A stretch of 22,851 nt of DNA from Candidatus Nanopelagicales bacterium. Its GTDB lineage: Bacteria; Actinomycetota; Actinomycetes; S36-B12; UBA10799. The stretch covers positions 1 to 22,851 of the forward strand of contig JALOLM010000002.1 in assembly GCA_025455985.1 (NCBI GenBank). The letters run 5' to 3'. The stretch's first letter is position 1. Every line of letters begins with the position of its first letter. This document shows, one piece after another, positions 1-8,003 of the stretch. Below the pieces are notes generated by a model. It did no database searches and was not told the DNA's origin. It saw only the letters and a list, made by a program, of their open reading frames with translations. Position numbers and translations under genes: made by a program.

Positions 1-1602
1 GGTCGTACCGGGCGGGAAGTCGCTTCCCGTCACGGTCAACTGCTCACCGCCGACGAGGTTGTTGGCGGGGTGGACCTGCACATGCGGATCGAATCCGAAT
101 GTCAATTGTCCGGAAGCGACGACGCCATTGCGGTGCGGCTCGGTCACCACAACGGCGCACGTGCCCGGTGCTGTCGCGCAGTCCACAGGATCGCTGCCGC
201 CGAGGTCGAGGTAGCGCTGGAAGCTGACCTGCTGCTCGAACCGCCCGTAACCGAAGGGGTACTGGTCCCATTGGTCGTCGGGGTAGTCGTTGGTCTGGAA
301 GGTCGTTGCGGGATCACAACCCAGCACTGTCGTGCCGCTCATCTGGCACTGGGAGATCTGCACCGAGGTGAGGTCGAACCCTTGGCCGGTCACCTCGCGG
401 GACAGCCCGTCGTAGACCAGATCGGGCGTGGACACCTTGGGTACCGGGGCGACGTGCCAGTTGACGGACATCTCGTCGCCGTCGAGGTCGCGGATGCCTA
501 GGCCGTAGTAGTGGACAGCGCTGGTGCAGGGATCACCCTGACCCCAGGGCGGACTTTGGGCGGCCGCGAAGTCGAAGGAGTAGCCGCCGGTGATTGGATC
601 CGAGATCATGGAGCGCTGGGGAAAGTCGCTGCTGCGGCACAGCGCGTGGGACTGCACGAAACTTCCCTGGCCCAAGCTCTTGCTGGTCAGCGTCCCAGGC
701 ACCGTTCCGGCCAGCACATACGCTCCCAATGAACTGGGCAACGGCAGGGGTTCGGGCAGCGCCAGAGTCTTCGTCAGAGTCGCCGTTTCACGGTTCTTGA
801 TACTGCCGGTGGCCTTGGCGATCCAGCCGGGCTGCAGCACCTGCCATTCGGGGTCCGGGGGAACGTCCCAGAAGTTGCCGTTCTCGTCGGTCGTCACGGT
901 CCACTGATAGCTCTGCCCGCGGCTGGGGTCGGTCAGCGACAGCTGCAAGGGCGTGTTGGGTGTCCAGTCGCGTGCCGCGACGCCGTGGGTGTCCCAGATC
1001 GAGATCATCGGGTTGGGGACCGGGAAGTTGCGGCTCACCGAGAACCCGGCGGGCAGTTGCTGTTGCAGCCCAACCCCGACTCCGCGCATGAGGTCGAAGG
1101 CCGCCTGACCGGCGTGCACCGCCCAGGTGCCGTCGGGGTTCGGGGTGACCGAGGTGTTGGCAGGGCTGCCATACGGCCCTCCGACGCTGACCGACAGGGT
1201 GCCGCTGGGGCTGCCGCCCGTGCCGTACACCCATCCATTCGCGACATCAACGGTGGTCACGTCCAGTGTCGCGGCCACCGAGGCCTTGGGCGTCCCGGGC
1301 GAGTCGCACGATCCATCGCCGGTCACCGTGTACACCTCGCCGACGCGAGCGGCACGGTCCAGACCGAACTGGAAACTCCCGCCGGAACTGTTCGTGGTGC
1401 CCACGAACTGCGTGCCGCGACACACCAGCAGGCCTTGATCAGGCCAACCGCTCCCAGTGATCCGCGGCGGGTTGTTCATGGCCAGTTGCAGGGTCTCCCC
1501 GACCGCGACTGCTGGAGAGACCGGCAGCCCCAACAGGAAGGTGGCCGACACTGCCGAAGTGAGGACCGCCAAAATCCGGGGGAAATGCGAGCGAACAATC
1601 AT
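1..1602 (-). CDS. Secreted protein with neocarzinostatin-like domain(s), 3' end cut by window start
   Basis: The frame is open for 534 codons from ATG at 1602 down to position 1, with no stop, so the C-terminus lies outside the window. A strong Shine-Dalgarno (GGAGGTGA) sits 6 nt before the ATG. Residues 1-33 form a Sec signal peptide (basic start, hydrophobic core, PAVA cleavage site), so the protein is exported. The middle is Gly/Pro/Thr-rich beta-type sequence that I cannot assign. Residues about 395-510 resemble the neocarzinostatin/macromomycin apoprotein fold: VQISQC then VLGCDP, a glycine-aromatic stretch, then DPVDC and GTCAVVV. Cysteines 420/429 and 475/482 match the two disulfides of neocarzinostatin in order and approximate spacing. 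A second domain seems to begin at about 515 (LTVTGSDFPPGTT) and is cut off. The family includes chromophore-binding apoproteins, but similar domains also occur in actinobacterial surface proteins, and the ligand here is unknown. No enediyne biosynthesis gene is nearby. Confidence 0.8.
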   Translation of the reverse strand, partial: MIVRSHFPRILAVLTSAVSATFLLGLPVSPAVAVGETLQLAMNNPPRITGSGWPDQGLLVCRGTQFVGTTNSSGGSFQFGLDRAARVGEVYTVTGDGSCDSPGTPKASVAATLDVTTVDVANGWVYGTGGSPSGTLSVSVGGPYGSPANTSVTPNPDGTWAVHAGQAAFDLMRGVGVGLQQQLPAGFSVSRNFPVPNPMISIWDTHGVAARDWTPNTPLQLSLTDPSRGQSYQWTVTTDENGNFWDVPPDPEWQVLQPGWIAKATGSIKNRETATLTKTLALPEPLPLPSSLGAYVLAGTVPGTLTSKSLGQGSFVQSHALCRSSDFPQRSMISDPITGGYSFDFAAAQSPPWGQGDPCTSAVHYYGLGIRDLDGDEMSVNWHVAPVPKVSTPDLVYDGLSREVTGQGFDLTSVQISQCQMSGTTVLGCDPATTFQTNDYPDDQWDQYPFGYGRFEQQVSFQRYLDLGGSDPVDCATAPGTCAVVVTEPHRNGVVASGQLTFGFDPHVQVHPANNLVGGEQLTVTGSDFPPGTT

Positions 1603-1641
1603 CGGGGATCACCTCCCACGCGGCGCCGTCGGCCACGTGAC

Positions 1642-1655
1642 GGGCCGATCGGCCC
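1642..1655. repeat. 14-bp perfect palindrome in the leader of the secreted protein gene
   Basis: GGGCCGATCGGCCC is its own reverse complement and lies 40-53 nt upstream of the start codon at 1602. It could be an operator or a small leader hairpin. Palindromes of this base composition also arise by chance in GC-rich DNA, so function is not shown. Confidence 0.3.
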
Positions 1656-1707
1656 CCGACCCCTGGAGACTCGGCGCACCCGAATCCCGAGGAACTCCCT
1701 CACTCCC

Positions 1708-1713
1708 AGTCTA
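1708..1713 (-). promoter_or_regulatory. Candidate -10 box of the secreted protein gene
   Basis: On the minus strand the hexamer reads TAGACT, matching TANNNT. It would give a leader of roughly 100 nt containing the palindrome and the strong Shine-Dalgarno. No clear TTGACA is seen 16-18 nt upstream. Weak evidence. Confidence 0.3.
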
Positions 1714-1772
1714 CGACCGACAGCATGGTTTGAAGATCACGATGTGGTGGCCGCCATCGGCGACTTGGGCAC

Positions 1773-2990
1773 TCAGGCCCACCCGCGTGCCAACGCCTCC
1801 CGGGCCACCGACTGGCCGATCTCCATCTGGCGGCTGAAGTACTCGTCGTCGAAGAACATGTAGCTGAGCAACTCCTGCTGGCCGGGGCCGTCACCCACGC
1901 CGCGCAGGAGACGTCCCAGCGCCAGAGAATCGGTTTCCCGCCACCAGGCCCGGCCTTTGGAGTGCAGAACCTCGGCGGCCAGTTCGGCCAGAGCGCCAGG
2001 GGTCGGGGACACCTCCATGGCGTTCACATGGTGGTACTCACGCTCACCGCCAGCTGGAGCGGTGCCGCTGGCCAGCCAACGGTTGCGGGTGCGAAGGTCG
2101 TGGAGGTCCTCGATCACCCGGTCGGCCAGCACCGAGTGCAGCGTCATGGCTGCTGCGTCGGCGATGTCCGGACGTTCGCCGGGTTCCTGCGGCGTCGCGG
2201 CCGGATACCGGGTGGCATGGGCTGCAATCACGACGAGGTGGTCGGCGCCGAGCGCAACCGCCGGACGCAAAGGAGCATTCAGACGCACACCGCCGTCGAC
2301 GTACCATCCCGCGTTGTCCGCGGGCTGGTGGACCTCCACCGCCGGGAATGCCACAGGGATCGCGGCGGAGGCGAGCACGTGCTCAGCAAGGACCGGACCC
2401 GCTGCCAGACGCAGCGCCCGGGCCGGGTCGGCCACGTGTCCGGTCGGCAGCGTCGTGTCCAGGAACAGCACGCTGTGCGCGTGGGCGATGTGCCACATGG
2501 TGGCCGGATCCCGGCGGGACGGTCGCTTACCGGCAGCCGGCGGAATGCGGGTCGCGGCCACCCCCACGGCATCGACGACGCCGGAGGCCACGTTCGTTGC
2601 CAGCTGTTCGGCGTCGAGAACCTCGGCGGCAGTGCGGGCCAGGGGCCGGGTGTCCAGCAGGGCATCCAGACCCGGTCCGCGACCCAGCAACGACCCGGGC
2701 AGTAGTCGCAAGCCATCGCCGAGAAGGGTCCAGGCGGGATGGGCGTAGACATCGCCGCGGTCCATCGAGGCCCAGATCTCCAGCAGGTCCGCCGCGGCCG
2801 CGTCCGGTCCTTGGTGGGCGAGGCTGCCCCATAGGGCCGCGTTGATGGCCCCTGCTGAGGTGCCCAGGAAGATGCTCGGCGCCAGTCCCTGCTCAGTCAA
2901 GGCCGGCACCAGCACGGACAGGGCACCCGCTTGAAACGCCCCCCGCGCCGCCGCGCCCGTGAGTACCACGGCTACCGTCGGCTGGCTCAT
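1773..2990 (-). CDS. Patatin-like phospholipase / acyl hydrolase
   Basis: 405 residues. Patatin-family proteins are serine acyl hydrolases with a Ser-Asp dyad that cleave lipid acyl esters. The N-terminus has the glycine-rich oxyanion segment TGAAARGAFQAG (11-22), the nucleophile elbow GTSAG (43-47, Ser45), and the second dyad residue in VDGG (Asp232) followed by V and R. There is no signal peptide or membrane segment, so it is probably cytoplasmic or peripheral. ATG 2990 is chosen because the family begins directly before the glycine-rich loop, and a TAGCGT hexamer lies 6 nt upstream, suggesting a leaderless mRNA. It is divergent from the DUF6350-type gene and is followed, after 170 bp, by the secreted protein gene on the same strand. 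The true substrate cannot be read from sequence. Confidence 0.88.
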   Translation of the reverse strand: MSQPTVAVVLTGAAARGAFQAGALSVLVPALTEQGLAPSIFLGTSAGAINAALWGSLAHQGPDAAAADLLEIWASMDRGDVYAHPAWTLLGDGLRLLPGSLLGRGPGLDALLDTRPLARTAAEVLDAEQLATNVASGVVDAVGVAATRIPPAAGKRPSRRDPATMWHIAHAHSVLFLDTTLPTGHVADPARALRLAAGPVLAEHVLASAAIPVAFPAVEVHQPADNAGWYVDGGVRLNAPLRPAVALGADHLVVIAAHATRYPAATPQEPGERPDIADAAAMTLHSVLADRVIEDLHDLRTRNRWLASGTAPAGGEREYHHVNAMEVSPTPGALAELAAEVLHSKGRAWWRETDSLALGRLLRGVGDGPGQQELLSYMFFDDEYFSRQMEIGQSVAREALARGWA

Positions 2991-2996
2991 GCCCCG

Positions 2997-3002
2997 ACGC
3001 TA
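2997..3002 (-). promoter_or_regulatory. Candidate leaderless -10 box of the patatin gene
   Basis: Minus-strand TAGCGT (TANNNT) ends 6 nt before the ATG at 2990, the spacing expected when transcription starts at or next to the start codon. No convincing Shine-Dalgarno is present. Confidence 0.5.
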
Positions 3003-3107
3003 CTCCCGGCCGCTGGATCGTCCGGCTCCCACCCGCGCCGCCATGATGGTGGCTCAAATCGGCGTGTATGTGCCACGGCTTCCGGGATCGGATGCGACCC
3101 TAGACCA

Positions 3108-4400
3108 GTGAGTCGTGCGTCGTCCCCGGGTCCCCGCAGCCGCACCACAAGGCCGGTCAACCGTGGGGCGTCGAGTCGCGAGGCTGATCGGATCAAGTCG
3201 ACCCGTGCGGGGTGGGCGGCGCCTGCTGAGGCCGTCGGGACGTTCTGGCGATCTGGACCACTGCCTTTGCCTCTGGCTGGTGTTGCCGCAGGACTATGGG
3301 CGGCGTTGACCGGTCTGGCGTTGACCGTGGTCAGCACCTTGGTTGTGTGGATCTTCGCTGCAGGGGAGTCCGCCTCCGACACCGCGATGCGTGTTGGCGC
3401 TGACGTCTGGCTGGTCGCGCACGGCACCCCGTTCACCGTCGGGGACGGGACCTGGACCCTGCTGCCCTGGGCGTGGATAGTCTTCCCCTCAGTGACCCTT
3501 TGGGCGGCAGGACGGTGGGTCGCGCACAGGGCTGCCGTGGCCTATCCCAAGTCGGTGGCGGTTGCTGCGTTGTGCCTGGCGGGCACTTATGCCGTCGTGG
3601 CGCTACTGGCCGCACTGTTCGGCACGTTGTCGGGCGTTTCAGCCATGCCCGCGCGGGCGGCGCTGCACGCGGGACTGCTCGCATTTCTGGTCTCATCGGC
3701 GGCCATGATCCACCGCGCTCGGCTCAGTGAGGGCGTGCTCAAGCGAGTGTGGCAGTTGGCGCGGCCGGCTGTCGGAGCCCTGGCGGTACTGACTATCGGC
3801 GCCTGCCTGGTACTGGCCACAGCGCTCGTGCTCGGCCACTCATCCGTCGCGCAGTCCTTGGCCGATGTCCAGCCGGGACTGGTCGGGGGGATCGCGTTGC
3901 TCATCGGCTGGCTGGGATATTTTCCGGCCAGTCTGATGTGGGCCCTTTCTTACGCGGTGGGTCCGGGGGTCGAGGTCGCGGGTTTCACCGTCACGGCCGC
4001 GGCGGGAGTGCCCGAGCCGATCGACATGATCGGTCTGCAACTGTTGCCCAGGACCGCTCAACCGTGGTGGCTGGTCGGCCTGCTGATTCCGGTGGCCGCC
4101 GGCGTCGTCCTGTCGCGGGTGTCCGGGCAGGCCGATCACTGGCGGTCGGCTGTTCTCAACCGGGCCGCTGCTGTCGGTCTGGTGGTCATCGCGATCGATC
4201 TGTGGTGGGCGATCAGTGTGGGCACTCTGGGGGCCGGCCGCTTGGGCGCCTTGGGCCCGTCACCCTTGGTCATCGCCGTCCTGACCGCAGGGGTGATCCT
4301 GGGCGTGCTGATCGAGCGCGCCGTCATGTGGTGGTGGCACCGCCGGCACCCCGTCGAGGTCATCGACCTGACCGACGAAGCGCGCGACGTGCCCGCCTGA
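3108..4400 (+). CDS. DUF6350-type polytopic membrane protein
   Basis: 430 residues with about nine hydrophobic segments after a basic, Ser/Arg-rich N-terminus, so an integral inner-membrane protein. The first helix is followed by a segment like RVGADVWLVAHGTPF, which I associate with the actinobacterial DUF6350 family. The location directly before purN is also typical of that family. No function is known. GTG 3108 is chosen because the open frame upstream (from 2931) overlaps the divergent patatin gene and its promoter and looks non-coding, and because a GACCCT element lies 6 nt before this GTG, as with other genes here. It ends 35 nt before purN and might be co-transcribed with it, although purN appears to have its own -10 box. 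A start a few codons further in cannot be excluded. Confidence 0.75.
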   Translation: MSRASSPGPRSRTTRPVNRGASSREADRIKSTRAGWAAPAEAVGTFWRSGPLPLPLAGVAAGLWAALTGLALTVVSTLVVWIFAAGESASDTAMRVGADVWLVAHGTPFTVGDGTWTLLPWAWIVFPSVTLWAAGRWVAHRAAVAYPKSVAVAALCLAGTYAVVALLAALFGTLSGVSAMPARAALHAGLLAFLVSSAAMIHRARLSEGVLKRVWQLARPAVGALAVLTIGACLVLATALVLGHSSVAQSLADVQPGLVGGIALLIGWLGYFPASLMWALSYAVGPGVEVAGFTVTAAAGVPEPIDMIGLQLLPRTAQPWWLVGLLIPVAAGVVLSRVSGQADHWRSAVLNRAAAVGLVVIAIDLWWAISVGTLGAGRLGALGPSPLVIAVLTAGVILGVLIERAVMWWWHRRHPVEVIDLTDEARDVPA

Positions 4401-4422
4401 CGCTCTGGTATCGGCACCGACC

Positions 4423-4428
4423 TAGGAT
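4423..4428 (+). promoter_or_regulatory. Candidate leaderless -10 box of purN
   Basis: TAGGAT lies 7 nt before GTG 4436, in the short gap after the DUF6350-type gene. No Shine-Dalgarno precedes this GTG, which fits leaderless initiation of purN-purH. Confidence 0.5.
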
Positions 4429-4435
4429 CATCTGT

Positions 4436-5026
4436 GTGCCCGCCCGCGTCGCCGTGATGATCTCCGGTACGGGTACCCTCCTGCAATCCCTGATCGACGA
4501 CCCCGGCCGTGTGTACGACATCGTGGTGGTCGCCGCCGACCGTCCGGCTGCGGGTCTGCAGCGCGCGGTGGCGGCTGGCATCCCGACGACAGTGGTTGCC
4601 CCCGCCGATCACCCGGACCGGCCCGCATGGAGCGCAGCCCTCGCCCACGCAATCCAGACGTACACCCCTGACTGGATCGTCTCCGCCGGGTTCATGCGAA
4701 TCGTCGACAGTGCATTCCTGGATCGCTTCCCGCAGCGTGTGGTCAACAGCCACCCGGCGCTCCTGCCCGCTTTCCCAGGCGCACACGCGGTGGCCGACGC
4801 CCTCGCCTACGGAGTGCGGGTCACGGGCTGCACGGTGCACCTGGTGGACGCAGGCGTCGACACCGGGCCGATCATCGCTCAGCGGGCGGTGGTCGTCGAA
4901 CCGGATGACGACCAGGAGAGCCTGCACGAGCGGATCAAGGCCGCGGAGTGGGAGTTGTTGCCGCAGGTCATCAACCGCCTGGTGGCCCACGGCCTCACAG
5001 TCGAAGGACGGAAGGTACGGATATGA
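4436..5026 (+). CDS. purN: Phosphoribosylglycinamide formyltransferase (GAR transformylase 1)
   Basis: 196 residues, the usual size. PurN transfers the formyl group of 10-formyl-THF to glycinamide ribonucleotide in the third step of de novo purine synthesis, in the cytoplasm. Visible motifs are the N-terminal loop AVMISGTGTLLQSLI, the catalytic NSHPALLP (Asn and His), and VDAGVDTGPI with the catalytic Asp. GTG 4436 is chosen because upstream sequence is not family-like, a TAGGAT box lies 7 nt before it, and the protein begins at the expected first strand. The stop overlaps the purH start (ATGA), indicating translational coupling. The loop reads GTGT where GNGS is common, a tolerated variation. 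Confidence 0.93.
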   Translation: MPARVAVMISGTGTLLQSLIDDPGRVYDIVVVAADRPAAGLQRAVAAGIPTTVVAPADHPDRPAWSAALAHAIQTYTPDWIVSAGFMRIVDSAFLDRFPQRVVNSHPALLPAFPGAHAVADALAYGVRVTGCTVHLVDAGVDTGPIIAQRAVVVEPDDDQESLHERIKAAEWELLPQVINRLVAHGLTVEGRKVRI

Positions 5027-6558
5027 AGATGCGTCGGGCTCTGATCTCGGTCTACGACAAGACCGGTGTCGAGGAGTTGGCCACCGCCTTGCACAAGGCC
5101 GGCGTGGAGATCGTCTCCACCGGTTCTACGGCCGCCACGATTTCTGCCGCTGGTGTGCCCGTCACCCAGGTCGCGCAGGTGACCGGGTTCCCCGAGATCC
5201 TCGACGGCCGGGTCAAGACCCTGCACCCCAACATCCACGGCGGGATTCTCGCCGATCGCCGCAAGCCTGAACACGAGCGGACCCTCGAGGAGCACGAGAT
5301 CACCGGTATCGACCTGGTGGTCGCCAACCTCTACCCGTTCTCCCAGACTGTGGCTAGCGGAGCCGGCGTCGAGGATTGCATCGAGCAGATCGACATCGGC
5401 GGTCCGGCGATGGTGCGGGCCGCGGCCAAGAACCATGCCAACACCGCCGTGGTGGTCAGTCCCCGCGACTACCCGCAGGTGGTCGCCGTGGTCGAGGCCG
5501 GCGCGGGGTTCAGCGACGCGCAGCGCCGCGAACTCGCGGTCAAAGCCTTCCGGCACACCGCTGACTATGACGTGGCAGTCGCCTCGTGGTTGGGCTCGCT
5601 GGAACCTGGCGACCGGCTTCCCGGCTGGGTCGCGGCGAGCTGGCAGCGTGCGGAGATCCTGCGCTACGGCGAGAACCCCCACCAGCAGGCGGCGCTGTAC
5701 GTCAACGAGCACGCGAGTGGCTTCGCGCATGCCGAACAACTTCACGGCAAGCAGATGTCCTACAACAACTTCGTCGACGGCGATGCCGCCCACCGCACGG
5801 CATGGGACTTCCCGCGACCGGCAGCGGCGATCATCAAGCACGCCAACCCCTGCGGCATCGCGGTGGCCGACGATCTGCTGTCGGCCTATTCCGCGGCATT
5901 CGACACCGATCCGGTGTCCGCGTTCGGAGGGGTTGTGGCCGTCAATCGCCCGGTGACCGTGGAGGTTGCGCAGGCGATGGCCGAGATCTTCCTTGAAGTC
6001 GTCATCGCCCCAGAGTTCGACGATGAGGCCCTGCAGGTGCTGCAGGCCAAGAAGAACATCCGGCTGCTGGTGGCTGGGCCCCGCCAGCCCGGTGCGGAGG
6101 TGCGCTTCATCTCCGGCGGCATGCTGATGCAGACCGTCGATGCCATCGACGCCGACGGCGACGACCCGGCCAACTGGCAACTCGCGACAGGTGAACCGGC
6201 CGATGAGGCGACGCTGCGCGACCTCGCCTTCGCCTGGCGGGCCTGCCGCGCGGTCAAGAGCAACGCCATCCTGCTGGCCAAGGACGAGGCCGCAGTGGGG
6301 ATCGGCATGGGGCAGGTCAACCGGGTGGACTCGGCGCGGCTGGCGGTGCAGCGTGCCGGCGAGAGCAGAGCGGCTGGTGCCGTGGGCGCATCGGATGCGT
6401 TCTTCCCGTTCCCCGACGGACTCGAGGTGCTCCTCGATGCCGGGGTCCGGGCGGTCGTGCAGCCAGGGGGGTCTGTTCGTGATGAGGAGGTCATCGCCGC
6501 AGCGCGGGCTGCAGGGGTGACGATGTACTTCACCGGGGTGCGGCACTTCTTCCACTGA
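5023..6558 (+). CDS. purH: Bifunctional AICAR formyltransferase / IMP cyclohydrolase
   Basis: 511 residues, full length. PurH formylates AICAR with 10-formyl-THF and then closes the ring to IMP, the last two steps of purine synthesis. The N-terminal methylglyoxal-synthase-like cyclohydrolase domain (1 to about 200) shows SVYDKTG, STGSTA and DGRVKTLHPNIHGG. The C-terminal transformylase domain shows LRYGENPHQQAALY, KHANPCG (catalytic Lys-His), DPVSAFGG, and the terminal segment ending GVRHFFH. ATG 5023 overlaps the purN stop and has a GGAAGG Shine-Dalgarno; an in-frame ATG at 5029 is an alternative. The stop codon lies inside a 14-bp tandem duplication. Confidence 0.96.
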   Translation: MKMRRALISVYDKTGVEELATALHKAGVEIVSTGSTAATISAAGVPVTQVAQVTGFPEILDGRVKTLHPNIHGGILADRRKPEHERTLEEHEITGIDLVVANLYPFSQTVASGAGVEDCIEQIDIGGPAMVRAAAKNHANTAVVVSPRDYPQVVAVVEAGAGFSDAQRRELAVKAFRHTADYDVAVASWLGSLEPGDRLPGWVAASWQRAEILRYGENPHQQAALYVNEHASGFAHAEQLHGKQMSYNNFVDGDAAHRTAWDFPRPAAAIIKHANPCGIAVADDLLSAYSAAFDTDPVSAFGGVVAVNRPVTVEVAQAMAEIFLEVVIAPEFDDEALQVLQAKKNIRLLVAGPRQPGAEVRFISGGMLMQTVDAIDADGDDPANWQLATGEPADEATLRDLAFAWRACRAVKSNAILLAKDEAAVGIGMGQVNRVDSARLAVQRAGESRAAGAVGASDAFFPFPDGLEVLLDAGVRAVVQPGGSVRDEEVIAAARAAGVTMYFTGVRHFFH

Positions 6559-6574
6559 GGTTCTTCCACTGAGG
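6547..6574 (+). repeat. 14-bp perfect tandem duplication across the purH stop codon
   Basis: TTCTTCCACTGAGG occurs twice head to tail (6547-6560 and 6561-6574). The first copy encodes the last PurH residues and its TGA stop. The second copy repeats the same codons and stop downstream. This looks like a replication-slippage duplication with no effect on the protein. Confidence 0.85.
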
Positions 6575-6615
6575 TCGCAACCGCCCTGCGCCACGCCAAT
6601 GGGAGAATCGGTCGC

Positions 6616-7467
6616 ATGACAGCGGTGATCCTGGACGGCAAACAGACAGCTTCGACCATCAGAGCAGAACTTGCTGCTCGGGTTGAGGCGCTGCAACTGA
6701 CAGGTATCACCCCGGGCCTGGCCACCGTCCTCGTCGGTGATGATCCAGGCAGCCACGCCTACGTGGCGGGCAAGCATCGTGACTGCGCCGAGATCGGTAT
6801 CAACTCGATCCGGGTCGATCTGCCCGCGACCGCCAGTCAAAGCGACGTCGAGGCGGCGATCGGCGACTTGAATGCCGACCCCGCATGCACCGGCTACATC
6901 GTGCAGTTGCCGCTGCCCGCCGGCCTTGATCAAGGGGCGGCCCTGGCCGCGATCGATCCGGCCAAGGACGCCGACGGGCTGCACCCGATGAGCCTGGGCC
7001 GTTTGGTCCTCAACGAGCCGGCGCCACTGCCGTGCACCCCCCGCGGCATCGTCGAACTGCTGCGTCGTTATGACGTTCCGATCGCTGGCAAACACGCCGT
7101 CGTGATCGGCCGTGGGCTGACCGTGGGCCGGCCGCTGGGCTTGTTGCTCACGCGCAAGTCGGAGAACGCCACCGTCACGCTGTGTCACACGGGAACACCT
7201 GACTTCGGCGTGCACACCCGCATGGCCGACATCGTCGTGGTGGCCGCTGGCGTTCCCGGTCTGCTGACCCCCGAGATGGTCAAGCCCGGAGCAGCGGTGC
7301 TCGACGTGGGGATCACTCGCACAGATGCCGGGCTGGTCGGGGACATCGCCCCCGAGGTGGCTCAGGTCGCTGGTTTCATGGCTCCGATGCCTGGCGGTGT
7401 GGGGCCGATGACCCGGGCCATGCTGCTGGTCAACGTCGTGGAGATGGCCGAAGCCGCCGCGCGCTGA
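6616..7467 (+). CDS. folD: Methylenetetrahydrofolate dehydrogenase / methenyltetrahydrofolate cyclohydrolase
   Basis: 283 residues, typical length. FolD oxidises 5,10-methylene-THF with NADP and hydrolyses the methenyl product to 10-formyl-THF, the donor used by PurN and PurH just upstream. Motifs: SHAYVAGKHRDC with the catalytic Tyr and Lys, VQLPLPAG, KDADGLHP, CTPRGIVELL, the nucleotide-binding VVIGRGLTVGRPLGLLL, and the C-terminal PGGVGPMTRAMLL. ATG 6616 has a GGGAGA Shine-Dalgarno 9 nt upstream and matches the family start. The 57-nt gap to purH suggests either operon read-through or a weak promoter of its own (GAGAAT at 6603-6608). It acts in the cytoplasm. Confidence 0.96.
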   Translation: MTAVILDGKQTASTIRAELAARVEALQLTGITPGLATVLVGDDPGSHAYVAGKHRDCAEIGINSIRVDLPATASQSDVEAAIGDLNADPACTGYIVQLPLPAGLDQGAALAAIDPAKDADGLHPMSLGRLVLNEPAPLPCTPRGIVELLRRYDVPIAGKHAVVIGRGLTVGRPLGLLLTRKSENATVTLCHTGTPDFGVHTRMADIVVVAAGVPGLLTPEMVKPGAAVLDVGITRTDAGLVGDIAPEVAQVAGFMAPMPGGVGPMTRAMLLVNVVEMAEAAAR

Positions 7468-7511
7468 ATGCCCGAACCTCGTAGGCGCCGGGCGCGTTAA
7501 CCCCCCGGTAG

Positions 7512-7541
7512 TTGGAAGTTGGCGCATTAGAGGGCTACGGT
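7512..7541 (+). promoter_or_regulatory. Candidate promoter of the DUF3017 gene (leaderless)
   Basis: TTGGAA (7512-7517) and TACGGT (7536-7541) are separated by 18 nt and match -35 and -10 consensus reasonably. The -10 box ends 7 nt before ATG 7549, so the mRNA would start at or near the codon itself. Confidence 0.5.
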
Positions 7542-7548
7542 TACCCCT

Positions 7549-7890
7549 ATGAGCGCGGCAGGTGAGGAGTATGCGATCCCTGACGCGACGCTGATGACTG
7601 CAACCGTGGCGGCACCGGCTCCCGCCAGCGTCCCCAAGTCCCCGCCCGGACAGTGGCCGTTCGTCCTGGTGTCCAGCCTCACCGTGGTCGGCCTCGCGGT
7701 GTTCGTCCTCGGAGACCCCCTGCGTGGTCTGCTGGCGGTGGTACTCGCCTTGAGTCTCGCGGGACTGTTGCGTTTGTCGTTGCCCACGGCCACTGCCGGC
7801 TGGCTGGTATCAAGGTCCAGGCTCGTGGACGCCGGTGGGTTCCTGGTCCTCGCCGCGGCCCTCGCCGCAGTCACGCTGTTGCTCCTCTAG
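7549..7890 (+). CDS. DUF3017-type small membrane protein
   Basis: 113 residues with an N-terminal polar tail of about 35 residues and three hydrophobic helices (about 36-56, 60-80, 92-113). The segment LRLSLPTATAGWLVSRSR followed by a final helix resembles the actinobacterial DUF3017 family, which commonly sits between folD and mdh, as here. Function is unknown. ATG 7549 has no Shine-Dalgarno but has a well-placed TACGGT box, so initiation is probably leaderless. Identification rests on the pattern plus gene order, not on an alignment. Confidence 0.75.
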   Translation: MSAAGEEYAIPDATLMTATVAAPAPASVPKSPPGQWPFVLVSSLTVVGLAVFVLGDPLRGLLAVVLALSLAGLLRLSLPTATAGWLVSRSRLVDAGGFLVLAAALAAVTLLLL

Positions 7891-7961
7891 CGCCCGCTTG
7901 ACACTTTCCCGCCCCACCAACTGCCTGCCAATGCGGTGACGCCCGTGTCTGCCCCTTTCGG

Positions 7962-7967
7962 TAGGCT
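7962..7967 (+). promoter_or_regulatory. Candidate -10 box of the mdh-icd-xth group
   Basis: TAGGCT lies 36 nt before ATG 8004 and would give a leader of about 30 nt that includes an AAAGGTG ribosome-binding site. A perfect TTGACA at 7898-7903 is too far upstream to pair with this box (58 nt) and has no good -10 partner of its own. Confidence 0.4.
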
Positions 7968-8003
7968 GGTTCGCGGGCCAAATCATTCGTCGAAAGGTGT
8001 GTC

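Noticed and set aside
1..1602. Enediyne antibiotic resistance or biosynthesis locus
   Set aside because: Only the binding-type domain is present; no polyketide synthase or tailoring gene lies within the window, so an antibiotic role is not supported.
985..1863. 292-codon plus-strand frame
   Set aside because: Shadow of the secreted protein gene; it is Arg/Pro-rich and lacks a plausible start or domain, while the minus strand encodes a signal peptide, a Shine-Dalgarno and conserved cysteines.
3749..4435. N-terminal extension of purN (frame open from 3749)
   Set aside because: It overlaps the DUF6350-type gene in another frame and is Arg/Gly-rich; PurN homology starts at 4436.
4879..7527. Open frame of 882 codons on the minus strand
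   Set aside because: It is the antisense of purH and folD, whose sense proteins are unmistakable. Long antisense frames are usual in GC-rich coding DNA, and the translation is low-complexity His/Gly/Asp-rich.
7898..7903. Perfect TTGACA as -35 of mdh
   Set aside because: The only good -10 (TAGGCT at 7962) is 58 nt away, and no TANNNT occurs at 16-19 nt from TTGACA.
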